Below, in pieces: positions 36,298 to 46,626 of a stretch of DNA of 64,000 bases (position 1 is the first letter of the stretch; each line of letters starts with the position of its first letter). The stretch lies in the NCBI GenBank assembly GCA_965228625.1, contig OZ245829.1, forward strand, positions 4,712,001-4,776,000, written 5' to 3'. The notes under the pieces are model-generated. The model saw only the letters and a list, made by a program, of their open reading frames with translations, was not told the DNA's origin and ran no database searches. Both the position numbers and the translations under genes were made by a program. Source of the DNA: UBA2767 sp965228625 (lineage in GTDB: Bacteria; Pseudomonadota; Alphaproteobacteria; Rhizobiales; Methyloligellaceae).

Positions 36298-36783
36298 ATG
36301 TCCCCGGAACTTGTTGAACAGGCTCGCCAATTGCTCGACACGCTTCGCACAAAAAAGCTGATGCTTGCCACCGCGGAATCCTGCACTGGTGGCCTCATCA
36401 GCGCCTATCTGACAGAGGTGGCCGGATCATCAGATGTGTTTGAGCGCGGTTTCGTAACCTACTCGAACGACGCGAAAATCCAGATGCTTGGCGTTGCGCC
36501 GGCGCTGATCGAACAGCACGGTGCCGTGAGTGAAGAGGTTGCGTGCGCGATGGCGGAAGGCGCGGTTGCGCATTCCGGCGCGGACGTCGCCGTGTCCGTC
36601 ACCGGTGTTGCGGGCCCGGGCGGCGGCAGCCTCGAGAAGCCGGTGGGCCTGGTGCATTTCGCGGTCGCCCGGCGTGACGGGCGAACCAGGCCCGTCAAAG
36701 AGACGTACGGGGATATCGGCCGTAGCGTGGTGCGCGAGAAATCCGTCGAGACGGCTTTCGCGCTTATCCGTTCGGTGCTGTGA
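36298..36783 (+). CDS. cinA: CinA C-terminal domain protein (nicotinamide-nucleotide amidase)
   Basis: 161 residues from ATG 36298, which has GGGAGGCGAGG just upstream; an ATG at 36283 overlapping the ispDF stop is the alternative. It consists only of the PncC-type CinA domain: KLMLATAESCTGGLISAYLTEVAGSS holds the catalytic serine, and SVTGVAGPGGGS is a second conserved block. It deamidates NMN to nicotinate mononucleotide in NAD recycling. The absence of the N-terminal molybdopterin-binding domain is the common stand-alone form, not a truncation. Confidence 0.92.
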   Translation: MSPELVEQARQLLDTLRTKKLMLATAESCTGGLISAYLTEVAGSSDVFERGFVTYSNDAKIQMLGVAPALIEQHGAVSEEVACAMAEGAVAHSGADVAVSVTGVAGPGGGSLEKPVGLVHFAVARRDGRTRPVKETYGDIGRSVVREKSVETAFALIRSVL

Positions 36784-36805
36784 CCGGCTTGGCAGAGGTT
36801 CGCCG

Positions 36806-37291
36806 TCAGGACGACGCAGCCGGCGTATGCGCTTCGTCCTGCTTGCGGCCGTAGACGACATCCGCGCGTTTCTCGAAGGCCTCGGCGAACTTGCGAAACG
36901 CCTGATCGAACATCGCACCCATCAGAAGCTGGAGCGACCGCGATTTGAATTCGTAAGCGAGATAGAAGTCTATCTCGCTCGTTCCCTTGCCCGTATCGCG
37001 GAACGTCCACTTGTTTTCAAGGTGGGTAAACGGCCCGTCGAGATACTCGACGAGAATCCGGTTGGCGGCCCGGTCCAGCGTCACACGGCTGGTGAAGGTT
37101 TCGCGCAACATCTTGTAGGCGACGGTCATGTCGGCGATCAGCACCTCGCGCCCGTCCTGCTCATGCCGGTTGCGCAGCTTCAGCGCCCGGCACAGCGGGA
37201 CGAATTCCGGATAGCGTTCGATGTCGGCGACCAGGGCAAACATGTCCTGCGCGGAATGTGCGACACGGCGCTTGTTCTGGAATGTCCTCAT
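36806..37291 (-). CDS. COQ10/START-like ubiquinone-binding protein
   Basis: 161 residues from ATG 37291 (MRTFQNKRRVAHSAQDMFALVADIERYPEFVPLC), the classic opening of the SRPBCC/COQ10 family; the frame is open further up, but without family similarity. Such proteins bind ubiquinone or its precursors and support respiration (yeast Coq10, bacterial RatA-like). The C-terminal helix region includes FDQAFRKFAEAFEKRAD. It lies downstream of lipA and is convergent with cinA. Confidence 0.88.
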   Translation of the reverse strand: MRTFQNKRRVAHSAQDMFALVADIERYPEFVPLCRALKLRNRHEQDGREVLIADMTVAYKMLRETFTSRVTLDRAANRILVEYLDGPFTHLENKWTFRDTGKGTSEIDFYLAYEFKSRSLQLLMGAMFDQAFRKFAEAFEKRADVVYGRKQDEAHTPAASS

Positions 37292-37313
37292 GGAATATCC
37301 GGGCGTGCCACGA

Positions 37314-38279
37314 CTAGTCGGAAAGTACCGCGTTGCGCGCATCCCGCAACCGCTGAAAATCCTCGTCCGCATGATAGGAAGAACGCGTCAGCGGACTGGA
37401 GGACACGAGCAGGAAGCCCTTGCCGTATGCCATCCGCTCATAGGACTTGAACTCATCCGGCGTGACGAAGCGGTCGACGGCGGCGTGCTTGCGGGTCGGC
37501 TGGAGATACTGGCCGATGGTCAGGAAGTCGACGCCCGCGGAGCGTAGGTCGTCCATGACCTGCAACACCTCATGGCGTTCCTCGCCCAACCCGACCATGA
37601 TGCCCGACTTGGTGAACATCGACGGGTCACGCTCCTTCACCTGCTGCAGGAGCCTGAGGGAATGGAAGTAGCGCGCGCCCGGACGGATCGAGAGATAGAG
37701 CGACGGCACGGTCTCGAGATTGTGGTTGAACACGTCCGGTCGTGCATCGATGACGGTGTCGATGGCCCCGTCCTTGCGCAGGAAGTCGGGCGTCAGCACC
37801 TCAATCGTGGTCTCCGGCGAGCGGTTCCGGATGGCGGAGATCACGGCCGAGAAATGCCCTGCCCCGCCGTCGTCCAGGTCATCCCGGTCAACGGATGTGA
37901 TGACGACATGCTTGAGGCCGAGCCGCTCGACCGCGCGGGCGACGTTTTCCGGTTCGTCCGGATCGAGCGGGTCCGGCTGACCGGTCCGCACGTTGCAGAA
38001 AGCACAGGCGCGGGTACAGGTGTCGCCCATGATCATCATCGTCGCATGCCGCTTCGACCAGCACTCGCCGATGTTGGGACAGCCCGCCTCTTCGCACACG
38101 GTGTGCAGGTTGTTGTCGCGGATGATGCGCCGGGTCTCGTTGTAGACCGGCGACCCGGGCGCCTTCACGCGGATCCAGTCCGGCTTGCGCAGGACGGGCG
38201 TGTCCGGCCGGCCCTGCTTCTCGGGATGACGCGGGCGGTCATCCTTGGACCGCGATACCGTATCGAGAATGGTTACCAT
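37314..38279 (-). CDS. lipA: Lipoyl synthase
   Basis: 321 residues. It has both iron-sulfur sites: the auxiliary cluster motif CEEAGCPNIGECW and the radical-SAM motif CTRACAFCNV (CX3CX2C). GLGEERHEV and SSPLTRSSYHA are near the end. It inserts sulfur at C6 and C8 of protein-bound octanoyl groups. Its targets include the lipoyl domains of PdhB and PdhC encoded a few kilobases upstream, which fits the clustering. Confidence 0.98.
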   Translation of the reverse strand: MVTILDTVSRSKDDRPRHPEKQGRPDTPVLRKPDWIRVKAPGSPVYNETRRIIRDNNLHTVCEEAGCPNIGECWSKRHATMMIMGDTCTRACAFCNVRTGQPDPLDPDEPENVARAVERLGLKHVVITSVDRDDLDDGGAGHFSAVISAIRNRSPETTIEVLTPDFLRKDGAIDTVIDARPDVFNHNLETVPSLYLSIRPGARYFHSLRLLQQVKERDPSMFTKSGIMVGLGEERHEVLQVMDDLRSAGVDFLTIGQYLQPTRKHAAVDRFVTPDEFKSYERMAYGKGFLLVSSSPLTRSSYHADEDFQRLRDARNAVLSD

Positions 38280-38304
38280 CGTTGCCTATTTGCCAAATCC
38301 GGCC

Positions 38305-38553
38305 TCACAGCAGGCGGAACTGCCGCCAAAGCAGAATGAGCACCGTTGCGCAGCCCAGGCCCACCACCATGCGGCCGGCCAGATTATAGAACGTCATGCC
38401 TGCGACCGTCGCGCCGATACCGCCGAAAAGTGCGCCGGCAAGACCCAGTCCGTAAGCCACGCCGACCGGGATCGCACCCTCGCTGACCTTGTGAGCGATG
38501 TGTCCGGCGCCAAGTCCAACCAATACAAACATGGACAGATGCAACAGGTCCAT
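38305..38553 (-). CDS. Small membrane protein, YeaQ/GlsB-like (copy 1)
   Basis: 82 residues from ATG 38553. Three hydrophobic segments with Gly-rich centres (LSMFVLVGLGAGHIAHKV, GLGLAGALFGGIGATVAGMTF, RMVVGLGCATVLILLW), the layout of the YeaQ/YmgE/GlsB family, but the sequence is the most diverged of three tandem copies. Function in this family is poorly known; members are linked to stress and biofilm. It lies 25 bp upstream of lipA. Confidence 0.65.
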   Translation of the reverse strand: MDLLHLSMFVLVGLGAGHIAHKVSEGAIPVGVAYGLGLAGALFGGIGATVAGMTFYNLAGRMVVGLGCATVLILLWRQFRLL

Positions 38554-38589
38554 CGCCTCAACTCTCACTCGACTCGGCCGACAGCGGCC

Positions 38590-38829
38590 TCAGCTCGTCT
38601 TGTACCTCTGCCAGACATACAGGCACAAGATGGCGCCAAGCGTCGCGATGATGATGCGGCCGAGAATGTTGACCGCGCCGAGCCCAAGCAGTCCGGCGAT
38701 CACGCCGCCCACCACCGCACCGACGACGCCGACGATGAGATTGGTGAGCAGGTCCTGGTTCTTTCCCATGACGCGCGCGGCGAGGAATCCCGCGATCAGG
38801 CCGACGACGAGAAAGATGATGAGTTCCAT
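38590..38829 (-). CDS. YeaQ/GlsB family membrane protein (copy 2)
   Basis: 79 residues: ELIIFLVVGLIAGFLAARVMG, then LLTNLIVGVVGAVVGGVIAGLLG and RIIIATLGAILCLYVWQRY. This is the canonical YeaQ/YmgE/GlsB ('transglycosylase-associated') pattern with three membrane segments. No catalytic residues are apparent. It is the middle of three tandem homologues on the minus strand between lpdA and lipA. Confidence 0.85.
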   Translation of the reverse strand: MELIIFLVVGLIAGFLAARVMGKNQDLLTNLIVGVVGAVVGGVIAGLLGLGAVNILGRIIIATLGAILCLYVWQRYKTS

Positions 38830-38888
38830 GATGTGCTCCCTCTGTTGGGTTCAGCAATGACGTACGCAGTCGCGCTCGGGACACCGTC

Positions 38889-39161
38889 TTATCCGGCGGT
38901 CACCTTGCGCCAGACAAACAGAAGAATGACCGCGCCGATCGACGCGGTGATCAGCGATGCGAAAAATCCGTACACCTGGACACCGAGAACGTTTGCGAGC
39001 GTACCGCCGACGAACGACCCGGCAATGCCGACGATCAGATTGGTGAACAGGCCATGGTCGCTCGCGGTAACCTTTTCCGCGATGTAACCGGCCAGAAGTC
39101 CGATCACGAGCATTCCGAAGAAACCGACCCCTGGCATCGCCATGAATCCCTGCTGTTCCAT
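38889..39161 (-). CDS. YeaQ/GlsB family membrane protein (copy 3)
   Basis: 90 residues: GFFGMLVIGLLAGYIAEKVTASDHGLFTNLIVGIAGSFVGGTLANVLG and a last segment ending FVWRKVTAG. It shares the tLLTNLIVGIvG-type core with copy 2, so these are clear paralogues. An internal ATG (codon 7 or 9) could also be the start. Role unknown; the location next to pdh genes does not by itself imply a metabolic function. Confidence 0.82.
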   Translation of the reverse strand: MEQQGFMAMPGVGFFGMLVIGLLAGYIAEKVTASDHGLFTNLIVGIAGSFVGGTLANVLGVQVYGFFASLITASIGAVILLFVWRKVTAG

Positions 39162-39213
39162 CGCCGCATCCCTCGCCGCCGCCTACCATCGATAACCGTG
39201 AGCGAACCGTGCG

Positions 39214-40620
39214 TCATATATGCATGACCCGTCCGTAGGCGTCGAGCACCGACTCGTGCATCATCTCCGACAGCGTGGGATGCGGGAAGATCGCGTGCAT
39301 CAACTCGACTTCGGTCGTCTCCAGCGTTCGGGCGACACCGTATCCCTGAATGAGCTCGGTGACCTCCGCGCCTATCATGTGAGCGCCCAGGAGCTCACCC
39401 GTTTTCGCGTCGAACACGGTCTTGATCAGCCCGTCGGTCTCGCCGAGGGCAATGGCCTTGCCGTTGCCCTGGTAGGGGAAGCGCCCGACCTTGACCTCGT
39501 GCCCGGCCTCGATCGCCTTTTTTTCCGTCATGCCGACGCTTGCGACCTGCGGTGCGCAATAGGTGCATCCCGGAACGTTTGAGACGTCCAGCGGGTGAAC
39601 GCCATCGACGCCGGCGATCTTCTCCACGCAGAGAACGCCCTCGTGACTCGCCTTGTGGGCAAGCCACGGCGGCCCGGCGACGTCACCGATCGCGAAAATG
39701 CTCTCGGCGGCGGTGGTCCGGCACCACTGATCGATGACGATGTGACCGCGGTCGGTCTTCACGCCGGTTTCCTCGAGCCCGATGCCTTCGATGTTCCCGG
39801 TGATGCCGATGGCGAGAATCACGCGCTCGACGGTCGTCGTTTCCGTGCTGCCGTCCGCCTTCTTCAGCGTCACCGAGACGCTGTCCGCGCCCTTGTCCAG
39901 CTTCTCGACCGAGGTGCCGGTCAGGATCTTCATCCCCTGCTTCTCGAAGGATTTGTGGGCGAGGCCGGAAATCTCCTCATCCTCGACCGGCAGGATCCGG
40001 TCCATGATCTCGACGACCGTGACCTCCGCTCCGAGCGTGCGGTAGAAGCTGGCGAACTCGATGCCGATCGCGCCGGATCCCACGACCAGCAGCGATTTCG
40101 GCATGGTGTCGGGGATCATCGCTTCCTTGTAGGTCCAGACAAGCTTGCCGTCAGGCTCGAGATTGGGCAGCGTTCGCGCCCGCGCGCCGGTTGCGACGAT
40201 GATATGCTTGGCCTGTACGTCGGGCAGCGCGCCGTCCTTGCCGGTGATCGCGATGCCGCCCTTGCCTTTCAGCTTCGCCTCGCCGTCAAAGACCGTAATC
40301 TTGTTCTTTTTCATGAGGTAACCGACGCCGCCTGTGAGTTTGGCTGAGACTTTTCGGCTGCGTTGCACGACTTTCTGAATGTCGAAGCTTACGTCATTGA
40401 CAGACAAGCCGAATTCCTCGGCGCGGTGCATCAGGTGAAATATCTCCGACGTGCGCAGAAGAGCCTTGGTCGGGATGCAGCCCCAGTTGAGGCAGATGCC
40501 ACCCAGATGCTCGCGCTCGATCACGCATGTCTTGAGCCCGAGCTGCGCGGCGCGGATCGCCGCGACGTACCCGCCGGGCCCGCCACCGATAACGGCAATA
40601 TCGAACGAAGTGTCAGTCAT
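39214..40620 (-). CDS. lpdA: Dihydrolipoyl dehydrogenase (E3)
   Basis: 468 residues from ATG 40620 (MTDTSFDIAVIGGGPGGYVAAIRAAQLG, FAD site). The redox-active disulfide is in GGICLNWGCIPTKALL, the NAD site in VVGSGAIGIEFASF, and the His-Glu dyad in HAIFPHPTLSEMMHE at the C-terminus. It reoxidises dihydrolipoyl groups of the pyruvate dehydrogenase complex, whose E1 and E2 genes lie directly upstream. Unlike some relatives it has no N-terminal lipoyl domain. Confidence 0.97.
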   Translation of the reverse strand: MTDTSFDIAVIGGGPGGYVAAIRAAQLGLKTCVIEREHLGGICLNWGCIPTKALLRTSEIFHLMHRAEEFGLSVNDVSFDIQKVVQRSRKVSAKLTGGVGYLMKKNKITVFDGEAKLKGKGGIAITGKDGALPDVQAKHIIVATGARARTLPNLEPDGKLVWTYKEAMIPDTMPKSLLVVGSGAIGIEFASFYRTLGAEVTVVEIMDRILPVEDEEISGLAHKSFEKQGMKILTGTSVEKLDKGADSVSVTLKKADGSTETTTVERVILAIGITGNIEGIGLEETGVKTDRGHIVIDQWCRTTAAESIFAIGDVAGPPWLAHKASHEGVLCVEKIAGVDGVHPLDVSNVPGCTYCAPQVASVGMTEKKAIEAGHEVKVGRFPYQGNGKAIALGETDGLIKTVFDAKTGELLGAHMIGAEVTELIQGYGVARTLETTEVELMHAIFPHPTLSEMMHESVLDAYGRVMHI

Positions 40621-40680
40621 TCCGGATCTTTCTTGCAAAGGGAATGGTGAGAGTGTTTGACGCGGCAGGGCATGCTGGCG

Positions 40681-42051
40681 TCAGACCAGCATGGTCACGG
40701 GTTCCTCGATGAACCCCTTGAAGGCATCGAGCAATTCCGCGCCGAGCGCGCCATCGATGACGCGGTGGTCACACGACAGGGTGCAACTCATCATCGTTGC
40801 GATTTCAATAGTGTCGTTCTTGATGACCGGGCGTTTCTCCCCTGCTCCGACCGCCAGGATGGAAGCGTGCGGCGGATTGATCACCGCATCGAACGTCTTG
40901 ATGCCCATCATGCCGAGATTGGAGATCGAGGTGGTGCCGCCCTGATATTCGTGCGGGGCGAGGCGCCTGTTGCGTGCACGCGCCGCGAGGTCCTTCATCT
41001 CGTTTGAGATCTCGGACATGCTTTTCACTTCCGCGTGTCGAATGACCGGGGTGAACAGGCCGCCGTCGATCGCCACAGCCACGCCGATATCCGAGGAGCG
41101 GTGGCGCAACGTGCCTTGCTCGGTCCATGTGGCGTTCGCGTTCGGCACCTTCTGCAGCGCCATCGCCATCGCCTTGATGATCATGTCGTTTACGGAAATC
41201 TTGAAAGCGTTCGGACCCTCCGCCGGGCTCATGGCATTGAGGCGCTGGCGCGCGGCAAGCAGTTCATCGAGCCGGCAATCGACGCTCAGATAGAAATGCG
41301 GGATTGTCGACTTCGCCATCGTGAGCCGCTCGGCGATGATGCGGCGCATGTTGTCGTGTGGAACGACCTCGTAGGAACCGGCCTCGTAAAGCGAGAGAAT
41401 TTCATCATCGGGCATCGCCGGAACCGCGGCACTGGCGGTCGTCGGGGCCGGCATGACCTGACCCGCGGACGGCGCCTGCGCCGGCGCCGGTGCCGTGCCG
41501 GATTTGAGCGCCTCCTCCACGTCGTGCTTGACGATGCGCCCGTGCGGCCCGGTTCCGGTCAGTTGCGACAGGTCGATATTGCCGTCCTTTGCCAGACGCT
41601 TGGCCAGAGGAGATGCGAATACCCGGCCGGCCTGGCCGTTGGATTTCGATGCAGGCGCCGGCGCAGGGGTGGGCGCAGGCGCAGGTTTAGCTTCGGCCTG
41701 CGGTGCCGGCGCCGGTGCGGGCTCCGGCGGCGGAGGGGTGCTCGGCGCGGGCGGAGCGTCTTGTGCGGCGGCAGCGGTTGCCGCGCCCTCCAGTGCGCTT
41801 GCATCCTCGCCCTCCTCCAGCAGGACGGCGATGGGCTTGTTGACGGCGACGTGCTCGGTGCCTTCCGCAATCAGGATTTTGCCGATGGTACCTTCATCGA
41901 CCGCCTCGACCTCCATGGTCGCCTTGTCGGTTTCGATCTCCGCGATCACGTCGCCCGACTGGACGGTGTCTCCCTCCTTGACCATCCACTTGGCAAGCGT
42001 GCCGTCTTCCATGGTGGGGGAAAGCGCGGGCATAAGGATTTCAATGGGCAT
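40681..42051 (-). CDS. pdhC: Pyruvate dehydrogenase E2 (dihydrolipoamide acetyltransferase)
   Basis: 456 residues. One N-terminal lipoyl domain (lipoyl Lys in EIETDKATMEVEAVDEG, about residue 43), an Ala/Pro linker, the peripheral-subunit-binding domain (VFASPLAKRLAKDGNIDLSQLTGTGPHGRI, about 145-180), a second linker, and the catalytic trimer-forming domain with DHRVIDGALGAELL. It transfers acetyl from lipoamide to CoA and forms the complex core. It is cotranscribed with pdhA, pdhB and lpdA. Confidence 0.97.
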   Translation of the reverse strand: MPIEILMPALSPTMEDGTLAKWMVKEGDTVQSGDVIAEIETDKATMEVEAVDEGTIGKILIAEGTEHVAVNKPIAVLLEEGEDASALEGAATAAAAQDAPPAPSTPPPPEPAPAPAPQAEAKPAPAPTPAPAPASKSNGQAGRVFASPLAKRLAKDGNIDLSQLTGTGPHGRIVKHDVEEALKSGTAPAPAQAPSAGQVMPAPTTASAAVPAMPDDEILSLYEAGSYEVVPHDNMRRIIAERLTMAKSTIPHFYLSVDCRLDELLAARQRLNAMSPAEGPNAFKISVNDMIIKAMAMALQKVPNANATWTEQGTLRHRSSDIGVAVAIDGGLFTPVIRHAEVKSMSEISNEMKDLAARARNRRLAPHEYQGGTTSISNLGMMGIKTFDAVINPPHASILAVGAGEKRPVIKNDTIEIATMMSCTLSCDHRVIDGALGAELLDAFKGFIEEPVTMLV

Positions 42052-42090
42052 GTGGCCTCCGCAGACTTGTCAGAACGCGTCTCGCCGCTT

Positions 42091-43485
42091 TCATGTTGCG
42101 TAACACACGGCGCGCGCCGCATCGGCGACCTGGCCGGCGCTCGGCAGCGCCAGCAGTTCGAGGTTTGCCGCATAGGGCATCGGCACGTCGGCGCCCGACA
42201 CCTGCGTCGGCGGCGCATCGAGATAATCGAATGCCTCACGGGTGACCGCCGCGCAGATTTCGCTGCCCACCGAGCAGACCGGCCACGCTTCCTCGACCGT
42301 GACGATCCGGTTGGTCTTCCGGACCGACGCGACTATGGTTTCCATGTCCAGCGGACGCACCGTGCGAAGATCAATGACTTCGGCCTCGATACCCTCGCCG
42401 GCGAGCACCTCCGCCGCGTCGAGGCAGTAGGTCATGCCGCGCGAGAAAGAGACGATGGTGACATCGCTACCCTCGCGCGCGATACGCGCCTTGCCGATGG
42501 GCAGCACCCATTCATCGTTCTGGGGAACGTCGAAGCTCTGCCCGTAAAGGATCTCGTTCTCCAGAAAAATGACCGGGTTCGGATCGCGGATGGCCGCCTT
42601 GAGCAGGCCTTTGGCGTCCGACGCCGTGTAGGGTGCGATCACCTTCAGCCCGGGCACGTGCGCGTACCAGGCGGAAAAGCACTGGCTGTGCTGGGCGGCA
42701 ACACGGGCAGCCGCGCCGTTCGGTCCGCGGAAGACGATGGGGCATCCCATCTGCCCGCCCGACATATACAGGGTCTTGGCCGCCGAGTTGATGATGTGAT
42801 CGATGGCCTGCATGGCGAAGTTCCAGGTCATGAACTCGACGATCGGCTTGAGGCCCGCAAATGCGGCGCCGACGCCGACGCCGCAAAAACCGTGCTCGGT
42901 GATCGGCGTGTCGATCACGCGGCGATCGCCGAATTCGTCAAGCAGACCCTGGGTCACCTTGTAGGCGCCCTGGTACTCCGCCACCTCCTCGCCCATGACG
43001 AAGACGTTTTCATCCTTGCGCATCTCTTCGGCCATGGCGTCGCGCAACGCCTCGCGCACGGTCATGGATGCGGTCTCGGTGCCTGCGGGCAGCTCGGGGT
43101 CCGCCGCCGCGCTGACGGCGGGCGCAGCAACTTCGGGCCGGGGTTCCGGCTCTGCCGGTGCGGCGGGGGCGTCGGCGGGCGCGGCGGTCTGCTCGGCCGC
43201 CGGCTCGGGCGCCGTGGCCGCAGCCGCCGCCGAGACATCTTCGCCTTCCTCGGCAATGATGGCGATCGGCGTGTTGACCTTCACGTTCTCCGTACCCTCG
43301 GGAATGAGGATCTTGGCCAGCTTGCCTTCGTCGACCGCCTCAACCTCCATGGTTGCCTTGTCGGTTTCGATTTCCGCGATCACATCGCCGGACTGTACGT
43401 CGTCGCCTTCTTTCACCAGCCACTTGGCCAGCGTCCCCTCTTCCATTGTGGGCGAAAGCGCCGGCATTAGAATTTCGGTCGCCAT
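42091..43485 (-). CDS. pdhB: Pyruvate dehydrogenase E1 beta with N-terminal lipoyl domain
   Basis: 464 residues. A lipoyl domain almost identical to that of PdhC opens the protein (EIETDKATMEVEAVDEGKLA), then an Ala/Pro/Glu linker (about 80-135), then the E1-beta transketolase fold (VREALRDAMAEEMRKDENVFVMGEEVAEYQGAYKVTQGL). The lipoylated E1-beta is a known alphaproteobacterial form. With PdhA it decarboxylates pyruvate on thiamine diphosphate. Confidence 0.97.
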   Translation of the reverse strand: MATEILMPALSPTMEEGTLAKWLVKEGDDVQSGDVIAEIETDKATMEVEAVDEGKLAKILIPEGTENVKVNTPIAIIAEEGEDVSAAAAATAPEPAAEQTAAPADAPAAPAEPEPRPEVAAPAVSAAADPELPAGTETASMTVREALRDAMAEEMRKDENVFVMGEEVAEYQGAYKVTQGLLDEFGDRRVIDTPITEHGFCGVGVGAAFAGLKPIVEFMTWNFAMQAIDHIINSAAKTLYMSGGQMGCPIVFRGPNGAAARVAAQHSQCFSAWYAHVPGLKVIAPYTASDAKGLLKAAIRDPNPVIFLENEILYGQSFDVPQNDEWVLPIGKARIAREGSDVTIVSFSRGMTYCLDAAEVLAGEGIEAEVIDLRTVRPLDMETIVASVRKTNRIVTVEEAWPVCSVGSEICAAVTREAFDYLDAPPTQVSGADVPMPYAANLELLALPSAGQVADAARAVCYAT

Positions 43486-43524
43486 ATTGTCTGTTGCCTC
43501 CCCTCAGGCCTTACGCGGCGGTCA

Positions 43525-44607
43525 TCACGTCTTCAGGATGTCGGTATAGAGCTCCGACGTATCGGGCTCGGGATCGCTCTGGGAGAACTCCGCCGCTTCG
43601 TTGACGATGGCGCGGACCTCCTTGTCGATCTCCTTGAGTTCGTCCTCCTGCGCGAAGCCCTTTTCGAGCATGCGTGCGCGCACCTGCTCGATCGGGTCGG
43701 ACTCGGTGCGCATTTTCTTGACCTCTTCCTTGCTCCGGTACTTGGCCGGGTCGGACATGGAATGGCCGCGATAGCGGTAGGTGAGCATCTCCAAAATATA
43801 AGGCCCGTGTCCTTCACGGGCCCGCTTCACCACCTTGTCCCCTGCCGCTTTCACGGCGCGCACGTCCATGCCGTCCACCTGCTCACCCGGAATATCGAAG
43901 CTTCTGCCCCGCTGCGAGAGATCGGTCGTGGAGGAGGACCGCTCGACGCTGGTACCCATCGCGTATTTGTTGTTTTCGATGACGTAGATGACCGGCAGGT
44001 CCCAGAGTTTGGCCATGTTGAAGGACTCGTAGACCTGCCCCTGGTTGGCGGAGCCGTCGCCGAAATAGGTGAGGCAGACGTGGTCGTTGCCGCGGTACTT
44101 GTTGGCGAAGGCAAGTCCGGTCCCGAGCGGTGCGGACGCACCGACGATGCCGTGACCGCCGTAGAAGCTGGCTTCCACCGAGAACATGTGCATGGAACCG
44201 CCCTTGCCCTTGGAGTAACCACCGCGGCGGCCGGTGAGTTCCGCCATCACGCCTTTCGGGTCCATGCCGCAGGCCAGCATGTGGCCGTGATCGCGGTAGG
44301 TCGTTATGACCTGATCACCGTCCTTGATGGCCATCTGCATCCCGGTGACAACGGCTTCCTGTCCAATGTACAGGTGACAGAAGCCGCCGATGAAACCCAT
44401 GCCATAAAGCTGACCCGCCTTCTCCTCGAACCGGCGAATGAGCAGCATGTCGCGATACGCCTTGCGCTCTTCTTCGGCCGTGAACTCGGCAATCTGGGGT
44501 TCCTGTGCGGCAGTTTCCACAATGCTCGCGACTCCCGCCGCGACGCCGTCCTGTTCGATATCTTGAAGCCTCGCGGCTCCGGCGCGTTCATCCGACAACG
44601 TAACCAA
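43525..44607 (-). CDS. pdhA: Pyruvate dehydrogenase E1 alpha (non-ATG start)
   Basis: 360 residues from TTG 44607; no ATG precedes the conserved FTAEEERKAYRDMLLIRRFEEKAGQLYGMG, and GGGAGG-like Shine-Dalgarno sequences lie just upstream. A second TTG three codons later is an alternative. The thiamine diphosphate motif is GDGSANQGQVYESFNMAKLWDLPVIYVIENN, and the regulatory-loop region is YRYRGHSMSDPAKYR. It forms the E1 heterotetramer with PdhB. First gene of pdhA-pdhB-pdhC-lpdA. Confidence 0.95.
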   Translation of the reverse strand: MVTLSDERAGAARLQDIEQDGVAAGVASIVETAAQEPQIAEFTAEEERKAYRDMLLIRRFEEKAGQLYGMGFIGGFCHLYIGQEAVVTGMQMAIKDGDQVITTYRDHGHMLACGMDPKGVMAELTGRRGGYSKGKGGSMHMFSVEASFYGGHGIVGASAPLGTGLAFANKYRGNDHVCLTYFGDGSANQGQVYESFNMAKLWDLPVIYVIENNKYAMGTSVERSSSTTDLSQRGRSFDIPGEQVDGMDVRAVKAAGDKVVKRAREGHGPYILEMLTYRYRGHSMSDPAKYRSKEEVKKMRTESDPIEQVRARMLEKGFAQEDELKEIDKEVRAIVNEAAEFSQSDPEPDTSELYTDILKT

Positions 44608-44763
44608 GCCTCCCTGAACTCCTCCCTAACGGCGAAAAAGGTACACGAACTGAACCGGATATGCCAGTTCGGCGGGAGCCCGACCTGACCAGTCTAGGGT
44701 TCTGAAAAAAATCGGGAAAACGAGATATGCAAGAATTGCCGGGCAGCCAATCGGCATCCGCGC

Positions 44764-45075
44764 CTACGGCTTCGGCAACGCCGCGCCCGGATTTGTCATG
44801 ATGACGATCTCGTCGGGATGCGAGAAGTTCAACACTGCCCGCGCGCGCTCGTCCAGCATGTCCGGATCGAGCTTGTCGGCGCGCATCAGCGAGACGTCCC
44901 GCTCGATACGCTGGCGCAGGGCCTGCAGGCCCCTGCGCTCTCCTTCGAGTGTCTTGATTTCCGTCAGCAGCCGTGCCCGCGATTCAAGGCCGAATTCGCC
45001 AACGAACATGTGATAGCTGAAGTAGCCCAGCAGCCCGAGGCAGATGAGCGACACGCACGCTTGACGAAGGGACAT
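44764..45075 (-). CDS. ftsB: Septum formation initiator FtsB/DivIC family
   Basis: 103 residues: short cytoplasmic N-terminus, one membrane helix (ACVSLICLGLLGYFSYHMFVG), then a coiled coil (RARLLTEIKTLEGERRGLQALRQRIERDVSLM). The C-terminal part has LDPDMLDERARAVLNFSHPDEIVI, typical of alphaproteobacterial FtsB next to eno. It works with FtsL and FtsQ at the division septum. It lies between eno and pdhA, a standard order. Confidence 0.9.
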   Translation of the reverse strand: MSLRQACVSLICLGLLGYFSYHMFVGEFGLESRARLLTEIKTLEGERRGLQALRQRIERDVSLMRADKLDPDMLDERARAVLNFSHPDEIVIMTNPGAALPKP

Positions 45076-45091
45076 TTTGGACCCGCCTGCT

Positions 45092-45167
45092 TGCCCGAAA
45101 GATGGGCATTCCCCAATAAGCAGGGCTCAGGCAATCGTTCCCCAGCAACCTGAGCCGAACCCTCAGG
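45092..45167 (-). promoter_or_regulatory. Two hairpins in the eno-ftsB gap
   Basis: TGCCC-n7-GGGCA (45092-45108) and CCTGAG-n7-CTCAGG (45149-45167) are perfect stems in the 117-bp gap downstream of eno. Neither has a T-run close behind, so they may be a factor-dependent or processing site between eno and ftsB rather than a simple intrinsic terminator. Confidence 0.35.
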
Positions 45168-45192
45168 CTATGGCCATTGTCTTAAGCAGAAG

Positions 45193-46476
<1,284 letters not shown>

Positions 46477-46626
46477 GTGATTGTTCCCTCAGGTAAGGAG
46501 ACCGAGTTGCGGGGGTGCCGCGGTTCGTGCGAGAATTCGCGGACCCTCTTAACCGAAAGCCGCGTCGTGTAAAAGGGCGGAGAATCGATCCGTCCCGGCG
46601 GCGGGATAATTGATCTCAAGAGCGAC

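Noticed and set aside
36298..36783. cinA as a truncated pseudogene
   Set aside because: The stand-alone C-terminal domain is a common complete protein with its catalytic motifs intact and a proper start site.
41035..43470. 811-codon open frame on the plus strand
   Set aside because: It lies antisense to pdhC and pdhB, which have complete, well-conserved domains. The frame is open only because of high GC third positions; its product is Arg/Gly/His-rich without any recognisable fold.
46477..46626. preQ1 riboswitch upstream of queC
   Set aside because: No stem followed by the A-rich tail expected of the class I aptamer, and no other recognised preQ1 fold.
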